Source: Candidatus Thiosymbion ectosymbiont of Catanema sp. Cochon2018
GTDB taxonomy: Bacteria; Pseudomonadota; Gammaproteobacteria; Chromatiales; Chromatiaceae
NCBI GenBank assembly: GCA_011392765.1
Contig: WYCW01000001.1
Span: forward strand, 1,110,888-1,174,887
Direction of reading: 5' to 3'
Length of the DNA: 64,000 nt
Shown: positions 24,774 through 32,496 of the stretch, in pieces
Position numbering within the stretch: position 1 is the stretch's first letter
Layout of the letters: each line of letters starts with the position of its first letter
Position numbers and translations under genes: made by a program
The notes under the pieces: model-generated
Told to the model about the DNA's origin: nothing
Seen by the model: the letters and a program-made list of their open reading frames with translations, nothing else
Database searches by the model: none

Positions 24774-25568
24774 ATGTATGTGTTCATTTCATTCGCAGGC
24801 AAGTACCGTGAAGTCGCCGACCGATTGGCAGTGGGCTTGTCCCAGGAGGGACACGAGGTTTTTTTCGATCGCGACGATCTGCCAGTTGGAGAAGGCTACG
24901 ACGCGGCGATTCGTAGGGAAGTCGATCGCGCGAACATGTTGATTTTCCTAGTCGCACCCGAGTCCGTAGAGCCTGGAGCCTACGCTCTAACCGAACTGAA
25001 ATTTGCCCGCCAAAGATGGCGAAATCCATCAGGACGCATATTGCCGGTGATGGTAGCGCCAATCGCCTACGAGAAAATACCCGGTTACCTACGGGCAGTG
25101 ACAGTACAAGAACCGAGGGGTAATCTTGTTGCCGAGGTGCTGGACGCTGCTGACGACATTAGATCCAAGCGTCGACGAAAGGTGACGTTTCAGGTACTAG
25201 CGATTACCCTAACCATGGCAGGCGTAGTGTACTACTCTTGGCTAAACTATGTGGACTATGATGAGTCGCACTGCTATCTCTGGGCCGAATTTGAGGGCTA
25301 TGATGTAGGGGCCCCAACTTCGTCAAATATTTCTGGCGCTACACTTAATGTACGCGGTGGGGGGAGGACAAACAGTTTCGTCCTTAGCGTGGGCGGACGA
25401 ACGGCCTTTCAGGTCGATCCCGATCAGATCGATTCCTGGACGCTGGAGCTAGTCTATTCGGACGGAGAATCTGATGCTTTGTTCAGGCGAATCGGTTGCC
25501 CACAGGAACTAGAGGAGCTTAGTATCGGTGAACATGAAAGTCTTGTGCTTAGGCCCCGTTCCGAGTAA
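24774..25568 (+). CDS. Membrane-anchored TIR-domain protein
   Basis: 264 residues. TIR domain at 1-130: first strand MYVFISFAG, BB-loop region FFDRDDLPVGEGYDAAI, and a Glu at residue 74 in ALTELKFARQRW at the position of the catalytic Glu of TIR NADases. A basic patch (RSKRRRK) precedes one membrane helix at about 138-156 (FQVLAITLTMAGVVYYSW). The last roughly 105 residues are outside, Gly/Ser-rich and beta-rich. Bacterial TIR domains commonly deplete NAD+ or make NAD-derived signals; here the topology suggests coupling to an extracytoplasmic cue. First intact gene of a three-gene operon, overlapping the next gene by 35 bp. Confidence 0.8.
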   Translation: MYVFISFAGKYREVADRLAVGLSQEGHEVFFDRDDLPVGEGYDAAIRREVDRANMLIFLVAPESVEPGAYALTELKFARQRWRNPSGRILPVMVAPIAYEKIPGYLRAVTVQEPRGNLVAEVLDAADDIRSKRRRKVTFQVLAITLTMAGVVYYSWLNYVDYDESHCYLWAEFEGYDVGAPTSSNISGATLNVRGGGRTNSFVLSVGGRTAFQVDPDQIDSWTLELVYSDGESDALFRRIGCPQELEELSIGEHESLVLRPRSE

Positions 25569-26502
25569 GTGGGCTTACTTGCTGCTCGCTAGCTTTCTTT
25601 CCTTCTTTCCGCTGAAATCCCATGCTGCAACTGTGATCCGCGGTAAGGTCATGGACGCAACAACCGATACCGGAATCGCTGGAGCAGTTCTGGAATTGAG
25701 TCGGGCAGACCAAGTGTTCGCCGTCGGTACCAGCGACTCATCTGGTCATTTCCAACTTTCCTTCGATATCCCGGGTTCACGGCAATCACAGGCGCTGAAA
25801 CTGATAAGCCGTAGCGATGGCTTTGTAGCCGGTTCCCATAACGTAATTATCACGAGCGGCGCACCCGACCTGAATTATTACTCGATTCGCTTGCTTCCAA
25901 GCTTAATATCACGCTGTTTGCTTGACATGCCCCACTTGGTCATAGTGGGCCATTTTCGTTCCGCCTCGCCAGAGGTATCAGGAAGCGACATCTGCAGAGA
26001 CATGGTTGATGCTCTCCAGTACAGTCTGCTAGTGCCATTGCAAGAAGTTCGGGTTCCACAGGATTTTCAACCAGTCTTCTGGGCTTGTGACGAGGCGGAG
26101 CCGCGATCCAAGCTGCTAGCAGGGGCTTACGCACGGGCATTAAAGGCCCATGCGTTCGTAACAGGTGATGTCGAACGGAAAGATGCCAATTTTCGTGTCA
26201 GCACTTACGTGGGGGACAGCTACAATCTCTTCGTCCCACCGCTTCGCACAATCAATGAAGACGTCGATCTCCGCAACGCCAGAGGTGTTAATCCCGAGAC
26301 CCACGCTGCAATTTTTCTTGCACTTGCGGTCAGCTACGAGCAAAGCGGACGCTATGCGGAATGTGTGGACGTGATCCTGGCGGCTAGGAAGTTGGGTGAA
26401 GGCTCTACGTCATCCGCACTAGAGAGGGTGATCGAGGCCCGTCTCCAAAAGTGTCAAGAAAAACTTCCCAATCGGGGCTTGTTGCCGGGAGAAACCCCAT
26501 GA
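25534..26502 (+). CDS. Exported carboxypeptidase-regulatory-like/TolB-like protein
   Basis: 322 residues from the ATG at 25534. Signal peptide (WAYLLLASFLSFFPLKSHAA, cleavage near residue 31). Residues about 33-120 form a carboxypeptidase regulatory-like beta-sandwich (TVIRGKVMDATTDTGIAGAV). The following region (LVIVGHFRSASPEVSGSD, DALQYSLLVPLQEVRV, AHAFVTGDVERKD) looks like the CsgG/TolB-N type periplasmic fold. The C terminus is TPR-like (ALAVSYEQSGRYAECVDVI). Overlaps the TIR gene upstream and the next gene downstream (ATGA), so the three are translationally coupled. Ligand and role unknown. Confidence 0.7.
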   Translation: MKVLCLGPVPSKWAYLLLASFLSFFPLKSHAATVIRGKVMDATTDTGIAGAVLELSRADQVFAVGTSDSSGHFQLSFDIPGSRQSQALKLISRSDGFVAGSHNVIITSGAPDLNYYSIRLLPSLISRCLLDMPHLVIVGHFRSASPEVSGSDICRDMVDALQYSLLVPLQEVRVPQDFQPVFWACDEAEPRSKLLAGAYARALKAHAFVTGDVERKDANFRVSTYVGDSYNLFVPPLRTINEDVDLRNARGVNPETHAAIFLALAVSYEQSGRYAECVDVILAARKLGEGSTSSALERVIEARLQKCQEKLPNRGLLPGETP

Positions 26503-27734
26503 ACGTTTTGGCAAAAGTTCTACTTCTTTGCCTGTTGGGTATTTTTGGTTGGGTGCCAATTACGCTGGCAGGAATGCCCATCAGTTTCGAAAATCAATTG
26601 AACCGCATCCGTCGTGACGAATTTGTGAGGAAAGAGATTAGTGGGGCTAAGTTCCGCGTCGGTGTGTTCACTTACGAGGACCCCGATGGCACGGGCCTAG
26701 GTGATGCCCTGTCGGAACTCGTAGCCCACTATATACTCGTCAATACCCACGTATCCTCTATCGGCGCACTCATATTTGTGGGAGGACTTGCTCCCTCTAA
26801 ATCGTCAACGCTCAGCTATTTCGACAAGGTCGAGAAAGTGGCAACCGCGCAGGAAACAGTGCTCTCGGTGTGGGGTTCCGTGCGCCACGATGCTCAAGAT
26901 TTACTGATCGAGACGTATATCCAGATTCCAGAGTCGACAGTCAGCCGGTATATGACTGCTAGAATTTCATTTGCTGAAGGCTTGGTAGCCCGAATGCGCC
27001 CAGATCGCTTCGCCATCCAGCGTCTTCGAGTGCCCGTCTCCGACATCGATTACCTAAAGCGGGCCGCTAAGCGCATCAAGGAGATGAGAATCGAACCGTT
27101 CGATGACGCTTCGGTCAAGTCCGTGTTGGAAACCGGACAGTTGTTTTATTTCGTAAGGCGCCAAGGCGACTGGGCACGGATTGCAATCAGGGGAGGTAGT
27201 TCTGGTTGGGTACCACTACGCGTATTATGTAGGAACAGAGTTTGTCATCCTCTGCATGAAGCGGCCAAGTTTGCGAGTTATCTATTGACAAGAATGGAGA
27301 AACACAATTATTCGTTGGTGCCCGGCTCGTCACTCACTACCGAAGCTCTGGCGGTGTCAGAACAGTACGATGCCTTGCGGGCATTGGAGAGCGGGCAACC
27401 AGAGAAGGCCCTCAGAATAGCATCGAAATGGTATGGTGCAGGACGCCTAATGGGTCCCGATGCGAAGACAGGAATCGATCGTGGAAGAAACCTTGCCCCC
27501 GGTGGTGCCACCTTTGCCAACATTGCGGTATTGTCGCAAATCGAAACAGCGATCGGCTCGTCCGAAACCGCCCGGGTTGACAAGGAGCTTGCGCGGGAAG
27601 CCGCATTCCAGCTTGCAGTCGCATCCCAGTATGATCCGAGAAACTCCGACGTGCTACGCAACCTAGACACGCTTTTCGAATACGCTGGTGACAGCGATCG
27701 TGCGGAACTCGCTCGCAACTTGGCGGTACAGTAA
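26499..27734 (+). CDS. Exported TolB-like protein with bacterial SH3 domain
   Basis: 411 residues from the ATG at 26499. Signal peptide (VLLLCLLGIFGWVPITLAG). An N-terminal FlgO/TolB-like region (FRVGVFTYEDPDGTGLGDAL, VLSVWGSVRHDAQDLLIETY) precedes an SH3-like segment at about 205-250 (VLETGQLFYFVRRQGDWARI then SSGWVPLRVLC), and the C terminus has TPR-like helices ending NLDTLFEYAGDSDRAELARN. Last gene of the TIR operon. SH3 domains of this type often bind cell wall, which would place this pair at the periplasm/envelope. Confidence 0.7.
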   Translation: MNVLAKVLLLCLLGIFGWVPITLAGMPISFENQLNRIRRDEFVRKEISGAKFRVGVFTYEDPDGTGLGDALSELVAHYILVNTHVSSIGALIFVGGLAPSKSSTLSYFDKVEKVATAQETVLSVWGSVRHDAQDLLIETYIQIPESTVSRYMTARISFAEGLVARMRPDRFAIQRLRVPVSDIDYLKRAAKRIKEMRIEPFDDASVKSVLETGQLFYFVRRQGDWARIAIRGGSSGWVPLRVLCRNRVCHPLHEAAKFASYLLTRMEKHNYSLVPGSSLTTEALAVSEQYDALRALESGQPEKALRIASKWYGAGRLMGPDAKTGIDRGRNLAPGGATFANIAVLSQIETAIGSSETARVDKELAREAAFQLAVASQYDPRNSDVLRNLDTLFEYAGDSDRAELARNLAVQ

Positions 27735-28259
27735 CGCAGTCCCACAAGTTTTTGCGGAAAGACTCGAACCTTGCTCGGGATTTTTCGAGGAGGATGCTAT
27801 CGCGCCGATTGGGACAACGCTGAGGAAATTCTCGGCGTGGTATCCCCGGTGGCATCGGAGGCGACCTTGTCGCCGAATCCAGGCAAAGCAGAGCTTGACT
27901 AGGCAAGAATAAAAAGGACACCCATTTTGTTTGCGGCGACAAAAAAAGACACTCATCAAGGGACGGGTCGAGGCTGGACGGGGGATTTATCAGGTAGCAG
28001 ACTATCGGGACGACGACACGGAAGAGATCCTGGAGGCAACGGCCATCACCCGACTACCCCCGGAAGCGAGTAACGAACGCACCCGGATCTGGAACGAACG
28101 CTTCTATCTGCCGCTGCTAGCCCTGGCGGCCCTCTTGATCCCCACCTTCCGCGGGCGGCGCAGGATGCGGTGAGTGAAACGAATCGCATCATTTGATGCC
28201 ATGAGCACCTATCTGCATGCAGGGACGCATAGACAAGCAGCGAACATTGATATACATCA
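27735..28259. other. Gene-poor stretch with repeat motifs and a small coding relic
   Basis: Contains AAAAAGGACACCCATTTTG (27912), a motif that recurs at 28682 and in part at 29402 and is typical of RAYT/IS200-type relic ends. An open frame at 27943-28173 reads GRVEAGRGIYQVADYRDDDT and ends in a hydrophobic helix (FYLPLLALAALLIPTF) plus basic tail, resembling the C-terminal end of a Bat-type von Willebrand factor A membrane protein; it has no credible start. A GATGCGGTGAG/GAATCGCATC repeat follows at about 28165-28195. Confidence 0.4.
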
Positions 28260-28517
28260 TTGGATTATGAGGCGTTGTCTTCAGCCTACAAACTGCGAAA
28301 AAAACTTATCGCTTTAAGGCAACAAGCTGGGTTGACACAAGAGCAAGTTGCTAATGCCCTCCACACTCAGAAAAGTAATATTTCTCGCTTAGAGAATGCA
28401 AGCTCTACTAGGTCTCCAAAATTATCCACGATAGAACAGTATGCCAGCGCAGTCGGCTACGAGGTCGAAATTAATTTCGTACCCAAAGAAAACTCACAAC
28501 AAGGAAAACACAGCTGA
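28260..28517 (+). CDS. XRE-family helix-turn-helix protein (antitoxin-like)
   Basis: 85 residues starting from TTG (MDYEALSSAYKLRKKL). The helix-turn-helix is textbook: LRQQAGLTQEQVANALHTQ then KSNISRLENASSTRSPKLST. The length and the tail VGYEVEINFVPKEN match solitary HigA/antitoxin-type regulators. No toxin gene is attached; its stop codon lies within an attC-like inverted repeat. The start codon is uncertain since no ATG lies upstream in frame. Confidence 0.75.
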   Translation: MDYEALSSAYKLRKKLIALRQQAGLTQEQVANALHTQKSNISRLENASSTRSPKLSTIEQYASAVGYEVEINFVPKENSQQGKHS

Positions 28518-28582
28518 CCCCAAAACGCGGCACTTGCTTTGTGGTAAATTTAAGCTCGGTGGAACCGCGTTTTGGGTTAGCT
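28512..28582. repeat. Imperfect hairpin, attC-like
   Basis: AGCTGACCCCAAAACGCGG at 28512 pairs with CCGCGTTTTGGGTTAGCT at 28565-28582, with one mismatch and one bulged C, around a roughly 34-nt loop. The right arm ends GTTAGCT, one base off the attC core consensus GTTRRRY. No integrase or further cassettes are visible, so it may just be a MITE or terminator-like repeat. Confidence 0.35.
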
Positions 28583-28761
28583 GATTTATTTTTGACGTTA
28601 GCCCTTCTACAAGAAGACCCGCAATGGAAGTCAAATTAAGCAAGCAACAAAACGAATAAAAGCGAATAATTACGGGAAGAGAAGGACACCCACTTTGTTT
28701 TTCCCAAGGTTCTGTATGCTCTCCGATTGACAACTACTCCATTGGAGTATAGCCTTACTTT

Positions 28762-29115
28762 GTGATCACTGTTGCCGAGACTGAGCCGTTTCAACGGAAG
28801 GTGGCGAAACTCCTTTCCCGTGAGGAAAGAGAGGATTTGGTCGCGTATCTCGCAGAACATCCAGGCTCCGGTGTACTCATTGAAGGTACGGGCGGCGTGC
28901 GGAAACTTAGATGGGGGCGCAGTGGTAGAGGAAAGAGCGGCGGAGTAAGAGTGGTCTACTACTTTCACAGCGAAATCATGCTACTGTATCTTTTGGCTGT
29001 CTTCGGAAAGAATGAAAAGGCCAATATCTCAGGAGAGGAAAAACGGGTTTTGGCAAAGGCAGTTATAGAACTCGTGGCGTGTTGGATCAAGAGACATGAG
29101 CAAAGCATTCACTGA
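28762..29115 (+). CDS. RelE/HigB-type toxin
   Basis: 117-residue ParE/RelE-superfamily toxin from a GTG start: TEPFQRKVAKLLSREEREDL, GTGGVRKLRWGRSGRGKSGG, VRVVYYFHSEIMLLYLLAVF and GKNEKANISGEEKRVLA, the last two being the hallmark of HigB-2-like toxins. Expected activity is ribosome-dependent mRNA cleavage. The following antitoxin gene overlaps by 20 bp. Intact. Confidence 0.85.
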   Translation: MITVAETEPFQRKVAKLLSREEREDLVAYLAEHPGSGVLIEGTGGVRKLRWGRSGRGKSGGVRVVYYFHSEIMLLYLLAVFGKNEKANISGEEKRVLAKAVIELVACWIKRHEQSIH

Positions 29116-29383
29116 AATATCGGCGGGCTTGAAAGATGCCATAGCGCATGCCAAGGGTGAAACAACGAAAACCATCGAGCACCGACCAGAGCCGATAAAC
29201 GTAAAAGCTATCCGGGAGAGAACCGGAATGAGCCAACAAAGGTTCTGTGCAACTTTCGGTATTTCTCTTGGCACGCTTCGCCATTGGGAGCAAGGACTGC
29301 GTGCTCCCCAAGGTACGGCAAGGGTATTGCTCAAGGTTGTCGAGCGCAACCCGAAAGCAATAGTTGAAGCATTAGCGGAATAG
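29096..29383 (+). CDS. HigA/NadS-type antitoxin
   Basis: 95-residue partner of the RelE-like toxin. The N-terminal half (GLKDAIAHAKGE) binds toxin in related systems; the C-terminal half is a helix-turn-helix (VKAIRERTGMSQQRFCATFG then TLRHWEQGLRAPQGTARVLL) for autoregulation. The toxin-then-antitoxin order with overlap matches higBA-2-type operons. Confidence 0.85.
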   Translation: MSKAFTEISAGLKDAIAHAKGETTKTIEHRPEPINVKAIRERTGMSQQRFCATFGISLGTLRHWEQGLRAPQGTARVLLKVVERNPKAIVEALAE

Positions 29384-29459
29384 GAACATGAAAGAAGTTA
29401 AAAAAGACACCCAGCTAGCCACGTCGTTAGAAAAATAAAACACTGGTAGAAACAAAATT

Positions 29460-29627
29460 ATGAAAAATCAAATTGAACAAAATTTCAAAAACCAAGATAC
29501 CGCAGAAAAACAACTTAATAAACTAACAAAACAAGCAGGAGAAGAAGCTCGTGAGCGAAAACAAAAAATAATGATTCGTCATTTTGAAAAAATTGAAACA
29601 GTAATTGCTGAAGCCTCATCCAAATGA
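29460..29627 (+). CDS. Small charged protein (55 aa)
   Basis: MKNQIEQNFKNQDTAEKQLN at the start, very rich in Lys, Glu and Gln, predicted as a single coiled-coil. Too short and low-complexity to classify. Its stop overlaps the start of the next small frame in the ATGA pattern, which favours a real two-gene operon. Composition is AT-rich, unlike hisD nearby. Confidence 0.4.
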   Translation: MKNQIEQNFKNQDTAEKQLNKLTKQAGEEARERKQKIMIRHFEKIETVIAEASSK

Positions 29628-29758
29628 TGGCTTTAAATTTGCATGATAACGCTACAAAAACCGAAAAACTGCTGCGTCATGAATGGATGCAAGACTGTAT
29701 CTATATTAATCCTGACTTAATTGCACTGCAAGAGTTTGGTGATTGGGGTAGTGGTTGA
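29624..29758 (+). pseudogene. Small gene interrupted by an IS1-type MITE
   Basis: Coupled to the preceding gene by ATGA. The frame reads LNLHDNATKTEKLLRHEWMQ then YINPDLIALQEFGDW, where the 115-bp MITE enters and supplies a stop (29756-29758). With the MITE and one target copy removed, the frame continues NSRSPIIQAANRAKEIRENC and then passes into IS1 InsB sequence, so it was already a broken or fused gene. Function unknown. Confidence 0.45.
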
Positions 29759-29861
29759 ATCCTAAGTGGTGCGGTTATGCGACTGTTGTCTTCAGTTCCA
29801 AATCATAGCGGTGGAGGAAAAGAGCCAAGCAGATTTCACCACTTAGGCTTTAGCCACTACC
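29747..29861. mobile_element. 115-bp IS1-type MITE with 8-bp target duplication
   Basis: Ends GGTAGTGGTTGAATCCTAAG (29747) and the complementary CTTAGGCTTTAGCCACTACC (to 29861) form an inverted repeat of 25 bp with three mismatches. Direct repeats GTGATTGG lie at 29739-29746 and 29862-29869. The GGTAGTG tip is the IS1-family signature, shared with the IS1 at 39810. No coding capacity. Confidence 0.8.
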
Positions 29862-29869
29862 GTGATTGG

Positions 29870-30338
29870 AACTCTCGAAGTCCAATAATTCAAGCGGCGA
29901 ATCGCGCGAAGGAAATTCGGGAAAATTGTCTTCAAGATAACAAAATTTGGGCATGGATCGCATTGAGCAGAGAGACCCGAGAAGTTGTTGCTTATGCTTG
30001 TGGTGATCGCAGTGAAGAGACATGCCAAATACTCTGGAATCGCATACCATTCGCTTATAAAAAAGCGATTGTTTTCACCGACTATTGGAAAGCTTATCAA
30101 GCCGTTATTCCGAACGAGCAACATAACCCTGTCGGCAAAGAAACTGGAGAGACGGCCCATGTTGAGCGCTGGAATACTACCTTGCGACAGCATTTAGCAC
30201 GCTTCGTGCGTAAGACGTTATCTTTTTCCAAATGCGTTAAAATGCACGAGATCTGTTTGAAACTCTTCCTGCATCGCTATAATACGGAGCTATTGTCAGC
30301 TACTGGTTAAGCTGGCATTTAAAAATTAACCACTACCC
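29870..30338 (+). pseudogene. IS1-family transposase, InsB C-terminal remnant with right end
   Basis: From about 29935 the frame encodes the InsB catalytic domain of an IS1 element (IWAWIALSRETREVVAYACG, AIVFTDYWKAYQAVIP, HVERWNTTLRQHLARFVRKT) to a stop at 30310, and the IS right tip CCACTACCC ends at 30338. InsA and the start of InsB are missing. The right tip lies just 5 bp outside the hisD stop codon. Confidence 0.75.
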
Positions 30339-30343
30339 AGCCC

Positions 30344-31663
30344 CTAACTCCGATGCCAGCCATCCCCCCGACACTCGGCAGATCGCGCATGTGCGGTCAG
30401 GCCCTCCCCGCGGGCCAGGACCGAGGCCGTCCGTGCCAGGGTCGCGGCACCCTGAGCAGAGGCCATGATCAGGCTCGAACGCTTCTGGAAGTCGTAGACC
30501 CCGAGCGGCGATGAAAAACGGGCGGTGCGCGAGGTCGGCAGCACGTGGTTGGGTCCGGCACAATAGTCGCCCAGGGCCTCGGCCGTGTAGCGCCCCATGA
30601 AGATGGCCCCGGCGTGACGGATCTCGGGGACCAGTGCCTCGGGGTGTTCCACCGAGAGCTCCAGGTGCTCGGGCGCCACCCGATTGACGATCCTGATCGC
30701 CTCTTCCGGGTCTCGACTTCGGATCAGGGCGCCGCGTCGGCGCAGGGCCGCGGCGATGATGTCCCGGCGCTCCATGGTCGGCAGCAAGCGGTCGATGGCG
30801 GCCGCAACCCGGTCCGGAAATTCCCTGTCCCAAGACAGGAGGATGGCCTGGGCGTCTTCGTCATGCTCGGCCTGGGAGAAGAGGTCCATGGCGATCCAGT
30901 CCGGGTCTGTCCCGCCGTCACACAGGACCAGGATCTCCGAAGGCCCGGCGACCATGTCGATGCCGACCTGACCGAAGACGGCACGCTTTGCGGTGGCCAC
31001 ATAGATATTCCCCGGACCCACGATCTTGTCCACCGCGGGCACTCGTTCGGTCCCGTAGGCCAGGGCCGCTACCGCCTGGGCGCCGCCGATGGCGAACCCA
31101 CGATCTACCCCGGCGATGTGGGCGGCTGCCAGTACCAGGTCGCTGAGCTCTCCCGCCGGCGTCGGTACCACCATAATCAGCTCCCCGACTTCCGCCACCT
31201 TGGCCGGAATGGCGTTCATGAGTACCGAAGACGGATAGGCTGCCTTGCCGCCCGGAACATAGAGTCCCACCCGGTCCAGCGGGGTTGTCTTCTGGCCCAG
31301 CAGGGTGCCGTGGTTGTCGCGAAAGCTCCAGTCCGCGAGCTTCTGGTGTTCCGCATAGGCGCGGATGCGCTCGGCCGCAAGCTCCAACGCGGCGCTCTGC
31401 TCCGCGGGAATGCGGTCCCGGGCCTGCTCGATCCTGGCCGCCGGAATTTCCAGGTCCGCGGCCGTTCGGGGCTGCCAATGGTCGAGCCGGCGCGTGTAGT
31501 CCAGCAGGGCCGCATTCCCGTCCTTGCGGACGGCCCGGATGATGGCGTCCACGCGTTCCCGCACCTCCGCATCGGAGACCGCTTCCCAGGCCAGCAACGT
31601 TTCGAGGCGCTGCTCGAAGTTCCGGTCCGTGGTGGACAAACGAGTAATTTCAGCCATTTTCAA
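30344..31663 (-). CDS. hisD: Histidinol dehydrogenase
   Basis: Zn-dependent oxidation of L-histidinol to L-histidine, the last two steps of histidine synthesis. The 439-residue protein is full length with [20 protein letters not shown], the [17 protein letters not shown] block, [22 protein letters not shown] and the catalytic-region motif APEHLEL, plus the C-terminal [15 protein letters not shown]. The very end (CRGDGWHRS) is unusual for the family and abuts an IS1 tip, so the last few residues may have been altered. No other his biosynthetic gene adjoins; hisZ is 11 kb away. Confidence 0.95.
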   Translation of the reverse strand: MKMAEITRLSTTDRNFEQRLETLLAWEAVSDAEVRERVDAIIRAVRKDGNAALLDYTRRLDHWQPRTAADLEIPAARIEQARDRIPAEQSAALELAAERIRAYAEHQKLADWSFRDNHGTLLGQKTTPLDRVGLYVPGGKAAYPSSVLMNAIPAKVAEVGELIMVVPTPAGELSDLVLAAAHIAGVDRGFAIGGAQAVAALAYGTERVPAVDKIVGPGNIYVATAKRAVFGQVGIDMVAGPSEILVLCDGGTDPDWIAMDLFSQAEHDEDAQAILLSWDREFPDRVAAAIDRLLPTMERRDIIAAALRRRGALIRSRDPEEAIRIVNRVAPEHLELSVEHPEALVPEIRHAGAIFMGRYTAEALGDYCAGPNHVLPTSRTARFSSPLGVYDFQKRSSLIMASAQGAATLARTASVLARGEGLTAHARSAECRGDGWHRS

Positions 31664-31899
31664 ACCTTCGATCGGACTTGCTCGCTCCTGCTGCAGGGTG
31701 CATCTTTTATCCGCAGATTACGTAGATTTTTACAGATTGTCTCGTTTTTCAGCTGCGGAAATCCGGTCGAGTCGGCGACTGGCGCGGTAGCCACAGGTTG
31801 CGGGGAGTCGCAGTTGCCGGGGGCTTTTGCCCGGTGCCGGTGCCTCAATCCGGATCCTGGTCCCGTTTCCAATCGTCACTCATCGCATCGGACGTGCGG
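31664..31899. other. Intergenic region upstream of hisD
   Basis: No gene. Contains a copy of the TTATCCGCAGATTACGTAGA repeat (31708) with the complementary CTGCGGAAATC arm at about 31755, the same family as 34138 and 56154. The hisD promoter should lie here, but no site can be assigned with confidence. Confidence 0.4.
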
Positions 31900-32470
31900 A
31901 TTTCCCGCCTCCGGCACTCGGACGAGGTATCCTGCGTTGGCCCACGGAAGGTTACACGCACGGCACCGATGGCCGTTGCAACCCCCAATACCGCATCGAG
32001 GTACTGGTCGGAGTAGCGTATCATGTCCCGACTTGGCGGTAACCACCAGCGCCGCCCGGTCGCATGGCGGTTCGCCGCCCGGTGGGCGTTGCTGACCGGA
32101 CCGCGGGAGAAGTCGTTGGCCCCTCCGACCAGCACACGATTCCGGGCGATTACTCGATCCTCGGATGTGTCCAACAGCCGGCCGCGGCTGGTCACCTCGC
32201 TGATCGTGCGGCAGACCCTCCGGATGCTCTTCCGCGACGGGCGCGTGCCGATGGAGGCCCGCCCCCTTTTCGCCGAATCACACCGCCCGAAGGTGTACCC
32301 GAGAAAGTCAAAGTGCTCTTGTGGGACGCGGCAACGCCCGCTCTTCTCCTCGTTGACCGTCCGCTTGAGCCATGCCATCAGGTTGCGCATGGCTGCCATG
32401 GCCTGCTCACCGGTCCCGCGGCAACCGATGACGAAATCGTCGGCATCGTTAACGATTTGCTCCGGGATTG
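31900..32470 (-). pseudogene. Group II intron reverse transcriptase/maturase, C-terminal remnant
   Basis: On the minus strand the frame begins at IVNDADDFVIGCRG, a decayed form of the RT catalytic YADD motif, and continues EHFDFLGYTFGRCDSAKRGR, then SRKSIRRVCRTISEVTSRGR and NRVLVGGANDFSRGPVSNAH, matching the maturase/thumb part of group II intron proteins. All of RT domains 0-4 are absent and the end is frameshifted. The break at about 32470 lies right at the start of the neighbouring ABC lipoprotein gene. Confidence 0.75.
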
Positions 32471-32496
32471 GGTTCTTTATTTCGACGACGGGTAAG

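Noticed and set aside
24604-24942. Independent 112-residue gene starting inside the TIR upstream region
   Set aside because: Its 3' half overlaps the TIR coding frame and loses protein character there; treated as a truncated upstream frame instead.
27943-28173. Intact Bat-type membrane protein gene
   Set aside because: Only a C-terminal-like piece with no start; reported as a relic in the intergenic entry.
30545-32095. 516-codon plus-strand frame across hisD
   Set aside because: Antisense to hisD, which is intact and certain.
32023-32496. In-frame N-terminal extension of the ABC binding protein
   Set aside because: This part is antisense to the group II intron RT remnant and precedes a lipobox signal, so it cannot be the native N terminus.
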